Shown: in pieces, positions 1-12,100 of the stretch
How positions within the stretch are numbered: the stretch's first letter is position 1
How the letters are laid out: each line of letters begins with the position of its first letter
Assembly (NCBI GenBank): GCA_947306305.1
Contig: CAMZGI010000004.1
Location: 1-37,724 of the forward strand
Length of the DNA stretch: 37,724 bases
Direction: 5' to 3'
DNA from: an uncultured Fibrobacter sp.
Lineage (GTDB): Bacteria > Fibrobacterota > Fibrobacteria > Fibrobacterales > Fibrobacteraceae
The notes under the pieces: model-generated
Told to the model about the DNA's origin: nothing
The model's database searches: none
The model's input: the letters and a program-made list of their open reading frames with translations, nothing else
Translations under genes and position numbers: made by a program

Positions 1-230
1 TAACAAGTCATTCATGCGGGAGGGGCCCCAGCTCGGAGTTGACGCCTACGGCGTCCGCCGCTACGGTTCGGTCATACAGGTCTGCGAGCAGCCCTGTGCG
101 ACACTCACCTTGCAGGCTTTTGCGAAGACAATTATCCTTGGCCGACGCTTATTGCAATACAAGATTCTTTTCATTCCGTTTTTAAACAGAAAAGCCCATC
201 TCGCACCCTGAATTTTTCTAAATTGCGCAC

Positions 231-1397
231 ATGAAACGCTTTTTTCTTTTATGCCTCAGTTTAGCAGCGCTCGCAAACGCATCGTTCAAAATAACGATAA
301 AAGAGCACCGCATCGAAGCCGGTCAAACGTTCCATTTGCAACTGATAGTCCCATTAAAATACCTGCCACAAAATAGAAGCAAGCCGCAGCTCAAAACCAC
401 CAACGGCTTTAAACTGCTTGCGCTAGACAGCGCAAAAGAAGAAATTCCTTACGATTCGTTCTTCAGTAGGCTAAACAAAGATCAAAGCGGAGCACCCGAC
501 ATCGCGCAAGTCTATACGTTCGAGGTGAAAGCCCCGCAAAAGACCGGTCGGTTAGTCCTCGGATCGCTCCTTTGGAAAGCGAACGGCAAGCTGAGCATCA
601 TTAGCGACCAACATCAGGTAACACTCTTCCGTGCCGCAGAAGCCCCAGCCTTAGAAGCAAGCATAATTTTAAGCAAACAAAGCGTTTATGTAGGCGAACA
701 GTTCAGCATCGGCTACGAGTTGCACTCGTACGAAAACGTTATAAGCAACTCTCTATACCCCGACAGCGTAAACTTCGGCGATGACTTCGCCTCTTTCAGC
801 AACGAAGATCCTAAAATAGAAAGCAACCCCATCGAAGGCACCAACGAAAATCAGTTAACGTCACAACTTGTATGGTGGCTCTCCCCGAACAAAAGCGGGA
901 CTATCCAAATTCCGCCCCTCCTGTTCAACTACACCTCAAAAACCATTCTCGGAACCACTCGCGACACAGTCGAACAAGTGGCATACACCGCTCCTATCTC
1001 CATTAAAGTCCTCCCGCTCCCGAACAGAGGCAAGCCCTCCAGCTTCTCGGGAATGGTCGGTTCATACAAATTCAGCGCAAACTTGGACCGCACCAATCTT
1101 AAAATGGGCGATTCGCTCACATTAACCTTCAACATCAGCGGCGACGGCGCGATAGGGGAAATCGCAAACCCGAAACTTCCCGAATTAAGAAACATCCGTT
1201 GGGAAATCTCCGAAGCAAAAGCAAACAAGAACATCGAAGATTCAAAAGTCGTCACCTCGAAAGAAATCAAAGCGATGCTTTATCCGCAGAGCACGGGAAC
1301 GTTTAAAATCCCAGCCATTACGTATTCTTGGTTCAACCCCGCTATCAAAAGATACGAAAAAGCATCCGCAGGTCCGTGGACCATCGAAGTCGAGTAA
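231..1397 (+). CDS. BatD-like protein, short paralog (388 aa) lacking the C-terminal TM/cytoplasmic part
   Basis: Signal peptide MKRFFLLCLSLAALANA; collinear with the next ORF (IEAGQTFxLQxIVPL, GKPxxFSGMVGSYxFxA, IPAITYSWFNPA, AGPWTIEVE). Confidence 0.8.
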   Translation: MKRFFLLCLSLAALANASFKITIKEHRIEAGQTFHLQLIVPLKYLPQNRSKPQLKTTNGFKLLALDSAKEEIPYDSFFSRLNKDQSGAPDIAQVYTFEVKAPQKTGRLVLGSLLWKANGKLSIISDQHQVTLFRAAEAPALEASIILSKQSVYVGEQFSIGYELHSYENVISNSLYPDSVNFGDDFASFSNEDPKIESNPIEGTNENQLTSQLVWWLSPNKSGTIQIPPLLFNYTSKTILGTTRDTVEQVAYTAPISIKVLPLPNRGKPSSFSGMVGSYKFSANLDRTNLKMGDSLTLTFNISGDGAIGEIANPKLPELRNIRWEISEAKANKNIEDSKVVTSKEIKAMLYPQSTGTFKIPAITYSWFNPAIKRYEKASAGPWTIEVE

Positions 1398-1450
1398 AAA
1401 TCCAGACATAGCCCCCATCTCGCTCGCTGAAATTTGGTAAATTATGTGGC

Positions 1451-3262
1451 ATGAAACGATTTTTGCTTTTATGTCTCGGTTTAACAGCACTTGTAAACGC
1501 AAAACCATCTCTCCAAGTCGATAGCGACCGCATCGAAGCCGGTCAGACATTCAATTTGCAATTTATTGTCCCCTTGCAAGAACTGCCGCAAAATAGGGGC
1601 ACGTTCCGTTTGGACACAAAAAACAACTTCAAGCTTCTCGGAATCGACAGTTCCGACCAAGTCATGCGTCCCGACATGGACGACATTTTCAATTCGTTCT
1701 TCGGTGGCGGCGGAAGGGCCTACAAAGCCCGAGTCTATTCGTTCAAGATTAGAGCCCCTAAAAAAACGGGTTTGCAAGACCTTGGACAGCTGATTTGGAA
1801 CATCGGCGGCGAACCGAACATCATAAGCAACAAAATTCCAGTCAACGTGCAGCGTTCCTATAACGACGACGCGCTAGCCGTTAGCCTCACCCCGAGCAAA
1901 AAATCCATTTACGAAGGCGAGCAGTTCAGCGTAACGCTCAGCCTGCACACATTCGAACATTTCCAAGGCGGTCTCCAAGCGACCGACATGAGCACAGGCA
2001 ATGATTTCATCGTCCACCGCAACGACCTTTCGAACATGGAGTTCAAGCCCGTCGAAGGCACCCGCCGCGAAATGAAAGCCACCACGCGATTTGCATGGCT
2101 AAGCCCGACCAAGAGCGGCGACTTGCAAATTCCTCCATTCAAGTTCAAGTACACCAAGCTCGGCGAGCCCAAAGTTGTCGAAGAAAAGAAGCAAATGGGC
2201 AGCATGTCTTTCTCTAGCCGTAGCGTCAAGCAGGAATCCATCGAAACGGAAACCTCCACCGCTCCGCTGAACATAACCGTTCTCCCCCTCCCGACCGAAG
2301 GCAAGCCCGAAAACTTCTCTGGGATGGTCGGCTCTTACAGCTTTAACGCCGACTTCGACAAGACGAACCTCAAGGTGGGCGAAGCCCTCACGCTTTCCAT
2401 CAACATCACAGGCGACGGCACTCCAGGGACAATTACCGACCCCAAGCTCCCCGACTTCAGCGAATTCCGCTCCGTGCCCCCCGAAAACAGCATCAACAAA
2501 AAAGTCAAAGGCGTAAAGGTCATTACCACCAAAGAAATCAAGGTCTTCCTTTACCCCAAGAAAAAAGGCACGTTCGAAATTCCAGCCATTACATATTCTT
2601 GGTTCAATCCTGCAAAGCGTAAATACGAAACAGCAGCGGCAGGCCCATGGACAATCGAAGTCGAAAAAGGCGACGCCCCAGCCGAACCGATTTACCAGCC
2701 GTCCGCGACAACAGGCACTTCCGCTCCCGTCGTTCAAAAGCAAGAAATTGAATTCCTCGGCAGCGACATCCGCTTTATCCACCCCATTACAGACAAATCC
2801 GAAACAACGACTCCGCACAGAAGCGTAACGTTCTGGGTTTTGTTCCTCGCCGCGATTCCGTTCTACTTGATCGCAAACTTCGCCATTACACGCAAGCGCA
2901 AGCGCAACAGCGACACAGCGCTTGTCCGCAAAGGCAAAGCAAACAAACTCCTCAAGGAAAAATTTGCAAACGCCCGCGAAGCGCTCAAGAAGGGCGACGG
3001 CAAGGGATTCTACGCGGCACTCGAAAACGGGCTTATCGACTACCTCAGCAACTTGACGAACATCGAATTCAAGGGCATGACCCGCCCGCAAATGAAGCAA
3101 GAATTAGCCAAGTTGAAAGTCAAGAGCGAAACCATCGATGCCATCGACAGCTGGCTCGAAAAGTGCGCATTCGTCCGCTTCGCGCCGGTTTCTACCACGA
3201 CCGAGGAACAGTCTTTAATGCTTGCAGATGTCGAAAAACTTTGCGAGGCTTTGAAACTTTAG
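1451..3262 (+). CDS. batD: BatD-like protein (aerotolerance operon family), full length, 603 aa with TM segment
   Basis: Signal peptide, BatD-like repeats, TM segment (SVTFWVLFLAAIPFYLIANFAI) and a helical C-terminal tail; followed by a BatE-like gene. Confidence 0.85.
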   Translation: MKRFLLLCLGLTALVNAKPSLQVDSDRIEAGQTFNLQFIVPLQELPQNRGTFRLDTKNNFKLLGIDSSDQVMRPDMDDIFNSFFGGGGRAYKARVYSFKIRAPKKTGLQDLGQLIWNIGGEPNIISNKIPVNVQRSYNDDALAVSLTPSKKSIYEGEQFSVTLSLHTFEHFQGGLQATDMSTGNDFIVHRNDLSNMEFKPVEGTRREMKATTRFAWLSPTKSGDLQIPPFKFKYTKLGEPKVVEEKKQMGSMSFSSRSVKQESIETETSTAPLNITVLPLPTEGKPENFSGMVGSYSFNADFDKTNLKVGEALTLSINITGDGTPGTITDPKLPDFSEFRSVPPENSINKKVKGVKVITTKEIKVFLYPKKKGTFEIPAITYSWFNPAKRKYETAAAGPWTIEVEKGDAPAEPIYQPSATTGTSAPVVQKQEIEFLGSDIRFIHPITDKSETTTPHRSVTFWVLFLAAIPFYLIANFAITRKRKRNSDTALVRKGKANKLLKEKFANAREALKKGDGKGFYAALENGLIDYLSNLTNIEFKGMTRPQMKQELAKLKVKSETIDAIDSWLEKCAFVRFAPVSTTTEEQSLMLADVEKLCEALKL

Positions 3263-3386
3263 AACAGTCAATCCCGCCACAGCCTGCCCTGAGCACAATC
3301 GAAGCGAGCGGGAATCTCTTGAAGTAACTTGATGGATCCTATCGCGTTGCTCCAGGATAACAGAATGACTCTAGAAGGAAGATTTT

Positions 3387-4157
3387 ATGAAACTGAATAG
3401 AATTTTTATAACGATTGCGACAGCACTTTTGCTTATGGCAACAGCTAGTGTTGCAGCCCCCACATGTAAAGGCATCAAAGCCGGAACCAAAGCGTATAAC
3501 GAAAACGATTTTGAACGCGCCATTGACGAATGGCGTACATGCGTCGATGAAGGAGTCGTCAACGCAGACCTGTTCTACAATCTAGGCAACGCCTACTACC
3601 GCAGCGGAAAAATCGGCTTCGCCATCTTCTATTACAAGTCGGCACTCCGCCTGCACCCGAGCGACGACGACATCCAGCATAACTTGAACTTTGCTCAAAC
3701 AAAGACCAAGGACAAAGAAGAAGACGAAGAAGAAAATCCGATTCTCGAAGGCTTGAAGGATTTGCACCACGCCATTTCGCTCAAGAGTCAAATGAACATT
3801 TCGCTCGTCCTCTTTTGGGCAATCGCGCTCGTGATTCTCGCCCGCCGCTTTGTAAACGGCAGCCGCGGAAAGAACATCTGCACAGGTGCCGTATTTGCAA
3901 TGAGCATCGTCCTTTGCACCATCGGCGCTAGCGCTCTCTACAAAATGGTTGTCCTTGAAACAGACATTACAGGCGTTGTTACCGCCAACAGTGCCGACGT
4001 GACTAGCGCCCCGAGCGACAAGTCGCAAACGCTCAACACGCTCAGCGAAGGAACAAGCTTCGAGGTCGTTGGCGAACAAGGTAACTTCGCCGAGATCCGC
4101 CTCGGCGAAAAAATCCGTGGCTTCGTGAAACTCAGCGACGTAGGAATCGTGAAGTAG
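3387..4157 (+). CDS. batE: BatE-like TPR protein with TM segments and C-terminal SH3-like domain
   Basis: TPR-like YNLGNAYYRSGKIGFAIFYYKSALRLHPSDDD; TM segments; C-terminal GTSFEVVGEQGNFAEIRLGEKIRGFVKLSDVGIV resembles bacterial SH3. Confidence 0.75.
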   Translation: MKLNRIFITIATALLLMATASVAAPTCKGIKAGTKAYNENDFERAIDEWRTCVDEGVVNADLFYNLGNAYYRSGKIGFAIFYYKSALRLHPSDDDIQHNLNFAQTKTKDKEEDEEENPILEGLKDLHHAISLKSQMNISLVLFWAIALVILARRFVNGSRGKNICTGAVFAMSIVLCTIGASALYKMVVLETDITGVVTANSADVTSAPSDKSQTLNTLSEGTSFEVVGEQGNFAEIRLGEKIRGFVKLSDVGIVK

Positions 4158-4250
4158 CTATGGGCAATGAGGTGTGAGGTCGCTTCGCTTTGAGGGATGT
4201 GCAGCGACTTGTCATCCCGAGCGAAGTCGAAGGATCTGGGCTTGAATCAT

Positions 4251-4285
4251 CCTCACGAAGGTGAGGCACCATGAACTCTATGGTG
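4251..4285. repeat. Two adjacent small intergenic hairpins
   Basis: CCTCAC-gaag-GTGAGG followed directly by CACCAT-gaactct-ATGGTG. Confidence 0.6.
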
Positions 4286-4322
4286 CGACAGACCTCACTA
4301 CTCACTACTCAAAAATCAAGAC

Positions 4323-4823
4323 TCACTGCTCAAGGCTGACTGGCTTTTCCCACGGGCTCACCCAACTGGAGTCTATGGGGATGACTACTGCTTCCGGGAA
4401 TTTTCCCGGTTCTTTTTTAGGAACGACAGCTTCTACAATAGCCACCGGAAGAATCATAACGTCAATCATCCCGGCAATAAAGAAAAAACTCACATCGGAC
4501 CTAGATGTTCTAGACAATAAAAACGGCCAGCGATGCAACAGCCAAGGGTTAAATTCGTACGAATCTTCGCCACGATTAACAAACAATCGCCCGTAAGTTC
4601 TTTCATTTTTTCGAGCTTCCAATTCAACTTTATCTTTTTTTAAAGAAACCGAAACGACGCAGCCATAGCTTGTAGGGCAAGCCAGCTCCCCATCGCAGTA
4701 AATGGAGTAATCGTCTCTGTAATTCGACACAAGAACTTTCATGTCAGATGTAGAGGCGCACCCGACAAAAAGCGAGGACAACGCGAGCAAAAGAACAATC
4801 AATAAGCGGCGAAAAGATTTCAT
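4323..4823 (-). CDS. Small hypothetical lipoprotein (about 166 aa from the internal Met)
   Basis: The MKSFRRLLIVLLLALSSLFVGCAS lipobox starts at 4823; the ORF-track start at 4943 would place 40 aa ahead of the signal peptide. Confidence 0.65.
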   Translation of the reverse strand: MKSFRRLLIVLLLALSSLFVGCASTSDMKVLVSNYRDDYSIYCDGELACPTSYGCVVSVSLKKDKVELEARKNERTYGRLFVNRGEDSYEFNPWLLHRWPFLLSRTSRSDVSFFFIAGMIDVMILPVAIVEAVVPKKEPGKFPEAVVIPIDSSWVSPWEKPVSLEQ

Positions 4824-4988
4824 TTGAACGTAATATACCAAATTATAGAGACGCAAACTAATGGGGAATCTCCAAGACATCCGACTAGATGGCGGATCAG
4901 GTTCGCCATGACGCGGGAAGCGAAGATGACACGTTTGCCTCACTGCTCATTGCTCATACCTCAAAGGGCCGTAGGACCGACCTCACAG

Positions 4989-6056
4989 CTACACAATCTG
5001 GCCGCCACCAAGCACCATGTCGCGATCGTAAAAGACGGCACACTGACCAGGTGTCACAGCAAAAAGCGGCTCGTCAAAGACGGCGACAGCCTTATCCTCA
5101 TCGACAATCGTCACTTCGCAACCGACAGGACGTTGGCGGTAACGCACCATGCCTTCGGCACGGAACGAAGTTCCGACCTCTCGGCGACCGCCGTGCCATT
5201 CGCAATTCATCATTTCCACGTGGTCAAAGCAAACAGCCGACTTGTCACCAGTCACTAAAATATCGCCCGTTTCGGGATCTACGTGTTTCACAAACGCGGG
5301 CACGCCAATCGCCACGCCAAGCCCCTTTCGCTGCCCCACGGTGTATTTGTGGAACCCGTCGTGCGTATTCCAAACTTTGCCCTTTTCATCGACAAAGCGG
5401 CCCGGGCGCGTCATCTCGCCAAAGCGGTCCTTGAGGAACTCCGTGTATTGCGAGCCGTAAATATCAAAGCAAATGTCCTGGCTGTCGCCCGTCTTCGCGT
5501 TCACGAATCCGTTCTGTTCGGCGATTTCGCGAACTTCGCTCTTCACATACGTTCCGAGCGGCGTGAGCACATGATTGCGGCGTTCATCGGGAACCCAGAA
5601 CAAAAAGTAGCTCTGGTCTTTGCCGGGGTCGCGTCCGCGTAAAAGCCTGCGAACGCCATTAATTTCTTCGATACGCACATAATGCCCTGTCGCCAAAAAA
5701 TCGGCACCCAAGGATTTTGCGTAATCCATCATCCAGCCAAACTTGATAAAACGGTTGCAGTAGCAGCAAGGGTTAGGCGTTCTCGCACGCGAAAAGTCCG
5801 CATGGCAACGTCTCAGGACTTCGCCAGTAAAAGCATCGGAGCAGTTCGCCACATGGTGTTCAATGCCCAGCTTTTCAGCAATCATCTTTGCACGGAGCAC
5901 GCTCGGGTCGTTTTCGGCATCGAAGGTGCTATCGACATCGGGCAAAACGCGGAGCGTCACGCCCACGACTTCATAGCCCTGCTGTTGCAAAAGCAAAGCG
6001 GCAACGGACGAATCCACGCCACCGCTCATACCGACAACTACTCTCAGCTTACTCAT
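4989..6056 (-). CDS. mnmA: tRNA-specific 2-thiouridylase MnmA
   Basis: VGMSGGVDSSVAALLLQQQGYEVVGVTL PP-loop, TPNPCCYCNRFIKF, ATGHYVR, GKDQSYFLFWV, TVGQRKGLG. Confidence 0.97.
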   Translation of the reverse strand: MSKLRVVVGMSGGVDSSVAALLLQQQGYEVVGVTLRVLPDVDSTFDAENDPSVLRAKMIAEKLGIEHHVANCSDAFTGEVLRRCHADFSRARTPNPCCYCNRFIKFGWMMDYAKSLGADFLATGHYVRIEEINGVRRLLRGRDPGKDQSYFLFWVPDERRNHVLTPLGTYVKSEVREIAEQNGFVNAKTGDSQDICFDIYGSQYTEFLKDRFGEMTRPGRFVDEKGKVWNTHDGFHKYTVGQRKGLGVAIGVPAFVKHVDPETGDILVTGDKSAVCFDHVEMMNCEWHGGRREVGTSFRAEGMVRYRQRPVGCEVTIVDEDKAVAVFDEPLFAVTPGQCAVFYDRDMVLGGGQIV

Positions 6057-6105
6057 TTTTCAACCTCATGGATTCTTCGTTGCTACGCAACAGTTCCTAG
6101 TTCTG

Positions 6106-6153
6106 AGTTACTAGTTACTAGATTTTTTCTTTTAGATTCTTCTAGTAACTAGT
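6106..6153. repeat. Dispersed palindromic repeat, copy 1 (AGTTACTAG...CTAGTAACT)
   Basis: agttactagttactagattttttcttttagattcttctagtaactagt; reverse-complement copy at 25996-26040. Confidence 0.8.
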
Positions 6154-6198
6154 CCGAAGGACGAAGTAACTATTAACTAGTAACTAGCGGCTACGCGG

Positions 6199-9100
6199 CT
6201 AGTCAAAGCGCAACATCAATGCAAGTTCGAACTGGAGAATCTGGCGCATGTGAGCCGTCTCGTCATCCAACTTTTCATGGATTTGCCTATACTCGATGTA
6301 AGAACTCAGCGAAGCCATCTTGTTGAACGTGTAAGAAGCGCTCGGGCGGATAAACCATTCGTGCACGCGCGACGGAACTGTGCGGTAAGAGAGCTCCAGC
6401 TTCGGCTTATACACCGTGCGGTATTCTTCCGGGATACCCGAATCATAAGACCACTGCTTAAAGATTCCATCCGTTCCAGATTCCGCATTGAACTTGTCAT
6501 AGCCGTTCACAGGCGTATATTCCTTGCGGATAGTCTTCTTGTAGTCGTAACCAGCAGTAAGCTTCAAGTCAATATTGTTCTTGAGCTTAAAGTACCACTT
6601 CCAAAGCTGGAATCCCTTGTCGAGCTTGAGCGGATACGTGATAGTAAAGTCGTCGCCGACGTTAATCGCAAAGTCGTTGTAGAGCGCAGTCGGAATCCAC
6701 GGCGTTTCAAGGAAGTAGCTCGTCGTATCCGTGCAATTCGTGACCGATTCATCCGGGAAGCACGGGTTGCCAATCACTTCGTCCTTCGGGCGGCGGTCCG
6801 TCGATTCAATCTTCATGCGGACGCTGTTTTCGATACGCAAATTGCTCTGCGTGAGGAACGAAATTCTCACAAGCGGGTTGAAGTTCCAAACGTTAGCCCA
6901 AGAATCTTCGGCACTCTGGAACGGACGCTTCGTCACCGTGCGGCTATAATCAAAGCGATTGCTCAAGCTCACGCTGCGGAAGCTGTTGAGGAACGAAACC
7001 TTTTGAGCGATATTCGGGATAGAAAGCCCAACGCCGATTTTCGGGAGCGTCGTCGTCGTATCGATGTAAAGCGGATATTCGCGAGACTGCGCAAAGTCTT
7101 CTTTCCATTGGAAATCGCCCGTCAAAGAAATATCCCAGAACGGCAGCGTAAGCCCTGTCGAAATCTGCAACGAACGAGACACAGAATTGCGGAAACTGCC
7201 CTGATAAACGAGCGTATCCACATTCTTGTTTCTGTACTGCGAGAATCCAGTAAAGTCATCGCGGCTGGTAAGCCCCATGTCGCCAGTCATAATATTCCAA
7301 AGACCGCGTCCACGATGACCGTTGCCAAAGCCCAAACCATAGAGGTAATACTGGAACGGAGTCACACCCTGTTCTTCGTAGAGCTGTGCCAGCGTAAAGT
7401 TTTCACCGACAGTGTTCGTGCTTGCATTCCAGTTGAACTTCACTTCGCGCCACTTGAGCTTGTTCAAGAAGCTCGATACTGCATTTTCCTTTCCGAACAA
7501 ATCCGCCAACTCCAAAATCTTGAGCGTCGGAGTAAATTCAAAGCGGTTCGTCTGCGAAATCGTCCAGTAGTTCTTCGCGACATTCGTCTGGTCGTAAAAA
7601 TCAAAGTCGTCCGGGATGCTCTTCTGCTGGTTAAAGTCAGAGGAGAACTGCATATTGAACGGAATGAACGGAATCAGCTTCGGGTTGAAATTAATTCTCA
7701 ACTGCTGGTTTCTAGAACGTTCGTTACGCAGAATGCCGTATGCACGACCGTATTCGCGATGGCCCACGCTATCGACCTTGTAGAATTCCGTCGTATCGTA
7801 GCGGATTTCGTAAGAGTCCGGGTTCTGGAGGTCAATCTTCAAGTCGCCCTTCGCAACGGTATCCACCGGGATAATCACAAGACTGTCGCGAGACACGTAA
7901 ACCTTTCTATCCGAGTGGTCGTGGTCAAAAATGTAACCGCTAGCAAAGAGTCCGCCTTCGGCGGTGGTAAAGAAGTTTTCCTTGGTGAATGCTTCGCGGT
8001 CGCCACCGCCAAACATGTCACGCCTGATGTTAATCGCGTAATTAGCCGAGAGGAACGAGAAAATGTTCCAGCGCATGTTCAACTTGTGGTTGAGTTCAGC
8101 AGTGTAAGTCACCACCTTATCGACCTGCGGTTCCACAAAGTCAGGGTCGCGAGTCTGGTTCACATAGCGCACATAGTTAAAATCAAAGAGCGTCAAGTCG
8201 AACGTCTGCGGCCACGGTTCAAATTCAGTCTTCGAAAGATCCTTGAGCCAAGAAATCTTTTCCAAGCCTTCGAACGGCTTGAACTTGAACATGCTAAACG
8301 TGCCCAGCTTATATTCTAGCAACGTATGGTAAGAATACGTGGAGTCGGACGAAGTCGTCGCGCGACCTTCGGACTGGTGGTAAGAATAGCTGAGCGCCGG
8401 ACGTTCCAAGAAAGCCTGCTTAAAGAATTCGCCAAGCTTGGAATCGCTAGCCTTGTAATCCTTGTGGTAGCTCACGCTAAAGCTCTTTTCGCTCACAAAC
8501 GATTGGTAGCCCTTGGATTCAGCAGAGTCTCTCAATTCATTTTCTTTTTCATCCGAAGTCACGGCAAGATCGTTCTGGAACATGTCGCCCGTCAAATCGA
8601 CAAAGCTGCTCTTACGCAAAATCATGTCGTCCGTCGGCTTCATGTACGGGCGCTTGGTCATGCTGTGGTAGCTAAACGACATCGGGATGTGGAATCCCAA
8701 AGAATCGTCTAAGAACTTGTTGAGCGCAATAGAGATGTCGGCAGAAACATCGAGCTGCGAAGCAGCCGTGGCAATGTCTGGCTTCGGAGAACGTCCCGAC
8801 GAAGAAAGTGTCGCAAAGTCGCCGTCTTGGTAACGCACTGCGCCCGAAAGCGAAATAAAGTCTGCAAAGTTCACCTGGCCATTGACACGAGCCGCATAGC
8901 CCCATTCCGTATCCATTTCAGACAAGCGGAGGTCATTGAGCCAGAACGTACCTTCAAGATCCTTCGGCGAAGCGTTGGAGTCCGCAATAATCACAAAGCG
9001 AATCCAATCGACCTTCGTGATAGAGGGGTTTCCCACCAAGCGGAGCTGTTCTTCACGCTTTTCTTCGCGTTCGCCTTTCAGCTTTTTCACAATCGGTTCC

Positions 9101-12100
9101 AAATACGGCGGATGGCGGCCACGCTTCAAATCCGAGAAATCGACAAGGTCCATCGCAAAGGCGTTGTCAATCCAGTTCTGTTCGTGGCAATCTTCGCGGC
9201 GGCCCTTCAAAGTATCCGATTCGCAGTTGTACCAAATCGGGCGGAAGCTCCATTCGTAATAGTCGTTGGAACCATCAATAGAACCCTCGCCGAATTGCAA
9301 TGCAAAACGTACCGGGACTTTATCCGTCTTCGACTTCGAATCATGGTGGATTTCCATCTTCAAAGACTTGTAAGACGAGAAGTTCTTTGTATCCGATTCA
9401 AACAAGCGAGTCACGCCCACTTCCTGCCCCGGACTCATATTGTGGTAATCCAGCACAAGCGCAGTTTCTTTCAGCGGAGCGTTAGAGTCGGCATCGCGTT
9501 CGGTCACCGTATTTGGAGACTTGTAATACTTGTTGGAATTTTCACGGTTGTTGATGGTCGAAACCTTGAGGTAAGTCGTATCGCGAGTAGCAACCGATTC
9601 CGTCACGCGGTTTTCGACACCGTTCACTTCGACAATCTGCGAATGTTCCGAAGAAGTCGTGCGATAAAGGTCGGCAACCGTCGTTTCTTCCCAAGCGTTG
9701 CCCAGAACGCCAAGGCTTACAATCTGCACCTTCGCTTCCGAGACACCCGGAGCAAGGCTACCCAGCCACACACGAGTGAAGTGGGATTCCGCAAGAATTT
9801 CCTTATAGCCGTTTCCAGACGGAGAGACAATCGTATCGTACTGGCTCAGCGGAATACGCCACTTGCGCCAGCCGTTATAAAGCTTTTCGAAATTAGCCGA
9901 GTTCGTATCGGACAAGTCAATGCGGTAACGGACAAAATTAATATCCGTATCGAGGGAGCCGTTCTTGTTGATATCTTCGGTATCGTAAGCGCGTTCGCCC
10001 AAGTTGTTTTCGGTTCCGTTAATATTTACCGGCGGGTCGCTTTCTTCGTCGTAGTCCTTGAAGTCGTCGCGAGCAATATCCGTCGTCGAAGCGCCTACGT
10101 TCGAGACCGTATAAACAGAGTCCCTACAATCCGCAAAGCGGCAATCCCACTTGATTCTGTCTTCGTCTGCGCCAGTCTTTCCGTCAAGACCCCTGTCGTG
10201 CTGCGCGGTCGTCATGCCAATCTGGTTTTCGCCATCGTATTCGCCGTTCGGCCTGTGACCGTTAATCGAAATATCTTCGCTGACAAGACCCAAGTCAATG
10301 TAAATAGAGCCAGAGTTACCGCGAGCGACAAGCTCGATGTACTTCATCTCGCTCATGTCCTGATAATACGAGCCGTTCGGGCGCATGATACCGCCCCAAG
10401 AATTGCCCATCAAGTTATCGTTCGGACGCAGCGTCATCTTGAGCACGGTCAAGTGCTGGTTATCGACATCGGAGTTGCCGACGTTCGGATAAATGTACTT
10501 GTAAAGTTCCGTGTTGTTGCTATGCCAGATAAATTCGCCCTGATGGCGGAAGTCCTGATTTGCAATATAGGTCGAATAAGACGTAGAGTCGTCGCCGCCC
10601 GGAGGAGACGCCGGATACCAAGACAACCTAGACAGCGGATACACAAGACCCGTCGCAGTCGATTCAAAGTCTTCGACAAGAGCTGTCGTGGTTTGGCTCG
10701 TATTCGCATTGTGGCGGCTCCCTGCAAATTCCGCTTCGAATCTCCAGTTCGATTGAGCAGTCGTGTTGATGCCAGGAATTGCGTTCACCAAGTCCGTGAG
10801 AGCCTTCGAAGAATCTTGCAAGCGGAGGTTCACGCCCCAGAGGAAGCTCGAATACGGTTCGTTGCCAAGCGTCGGGACTTCTGCAGTCGTGCTCTGGCTC
10901 CTGTAAAGAGCCGTAACGCCAAAGACAGAACCAGCGCCTAAGCCGTACAAGTCCAAAGGCAATTCCGCACGAGCGCCCAAAAGCAACTTGTTGTCGATTT
11001 CGAACAAAGGTTCACATTCAAACTTGACCTTGATTTCCTTGTTCGGGTCAAGAGCGCGTTCGCTCAAAAGTTCAATCTGCCCCAACTCGTAGTTGACTTC
11101 GTAGTCCGTTCCACGGATAAGCGTCGTAGAACCAGCAGTCACCTTTTCAGACCCCGGAGAAATATCCATGCAGCTACCGCTGTTCACGGAGTAGCTCGAA
11201 TTCGGGTCGCGCACGCTAATCGTAGAATTGCGGCGCTTGCCCACAGATTCAAAGTAGAAACGGTTCGTGTAACGCTGGAGGTTATAGACCGGCAACGTAT
11301 AAAGTTGAGCCATCGCCGCAGAAGAATCCAAGTTGCGCAACGGTTCCAAGCAGTTCTGCTTTGCAAGTTCAACAGGATTAGAAACGCCCTTGTAAATGGA
11401 ATCTGTAAACTGTTTACAGGGGAGCCACATTTCGCCAGTGTAGCTACCCGAAGCATCCTTCGTGAAAATCGTAGCGTCGCTAGTCAAAGGCGTTCCGTTC
11501 TTTGCATCGGCAAGACCAAGCGTCTTGAGATAAGAGCCCGAAATGCCAGACTTGTCCTTCATGCGCAGAACAAAGTTGCTCGAACTTGCATCCGAAATGC
11601 CAATCGAATACACGTTACGAAGCATCAACTTGTCGATATCCGTGAGTTCCGAAAGCGAAGCGTCCCACTGGATAAGCACAGCCCTGCCGCCATCGCGAAG
11701 CGTCGTTCCGACACGGCCAGTTCCATCGCCGCTCCAGCTTGCAGCCACAAGCGTATTGCGGTTCACGCCATTAATCTTTACAATACCCGTTCTGGAATCA
11801 TAAGTAAATTCGCTCGACGGAATCTCGACCATGCGATTGACAACCTTCTCGACAGTCGCTCCCTGCGGAGTCGTATAAACAACCGTCACATCGTCAATAA
11901 CATCGGACGAGACGTTCAACGCGCTTCTCTTGTACAACCTCAAGTTCGTCGCAGCGTAGTTCGGAGTCGTATTGCCCTTAATAGCTTCGTCAATGTACTT
12001 GTTCCTCGCCTCGTGGTTCAAGAAGTAATAACGGTATGCAAGGAACTGCTTGTCCGTCACCTGGAACTCAGTCGTCGATTCGTTAGCCTTGATGGAGTAT

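Noticed and set aside
14-211. 65-aa ORF at the window start
   Set aside because: Lies in a repeat-like, palindrome-rich intergenic stretch (gacgcctacggcgtc); no protein features.
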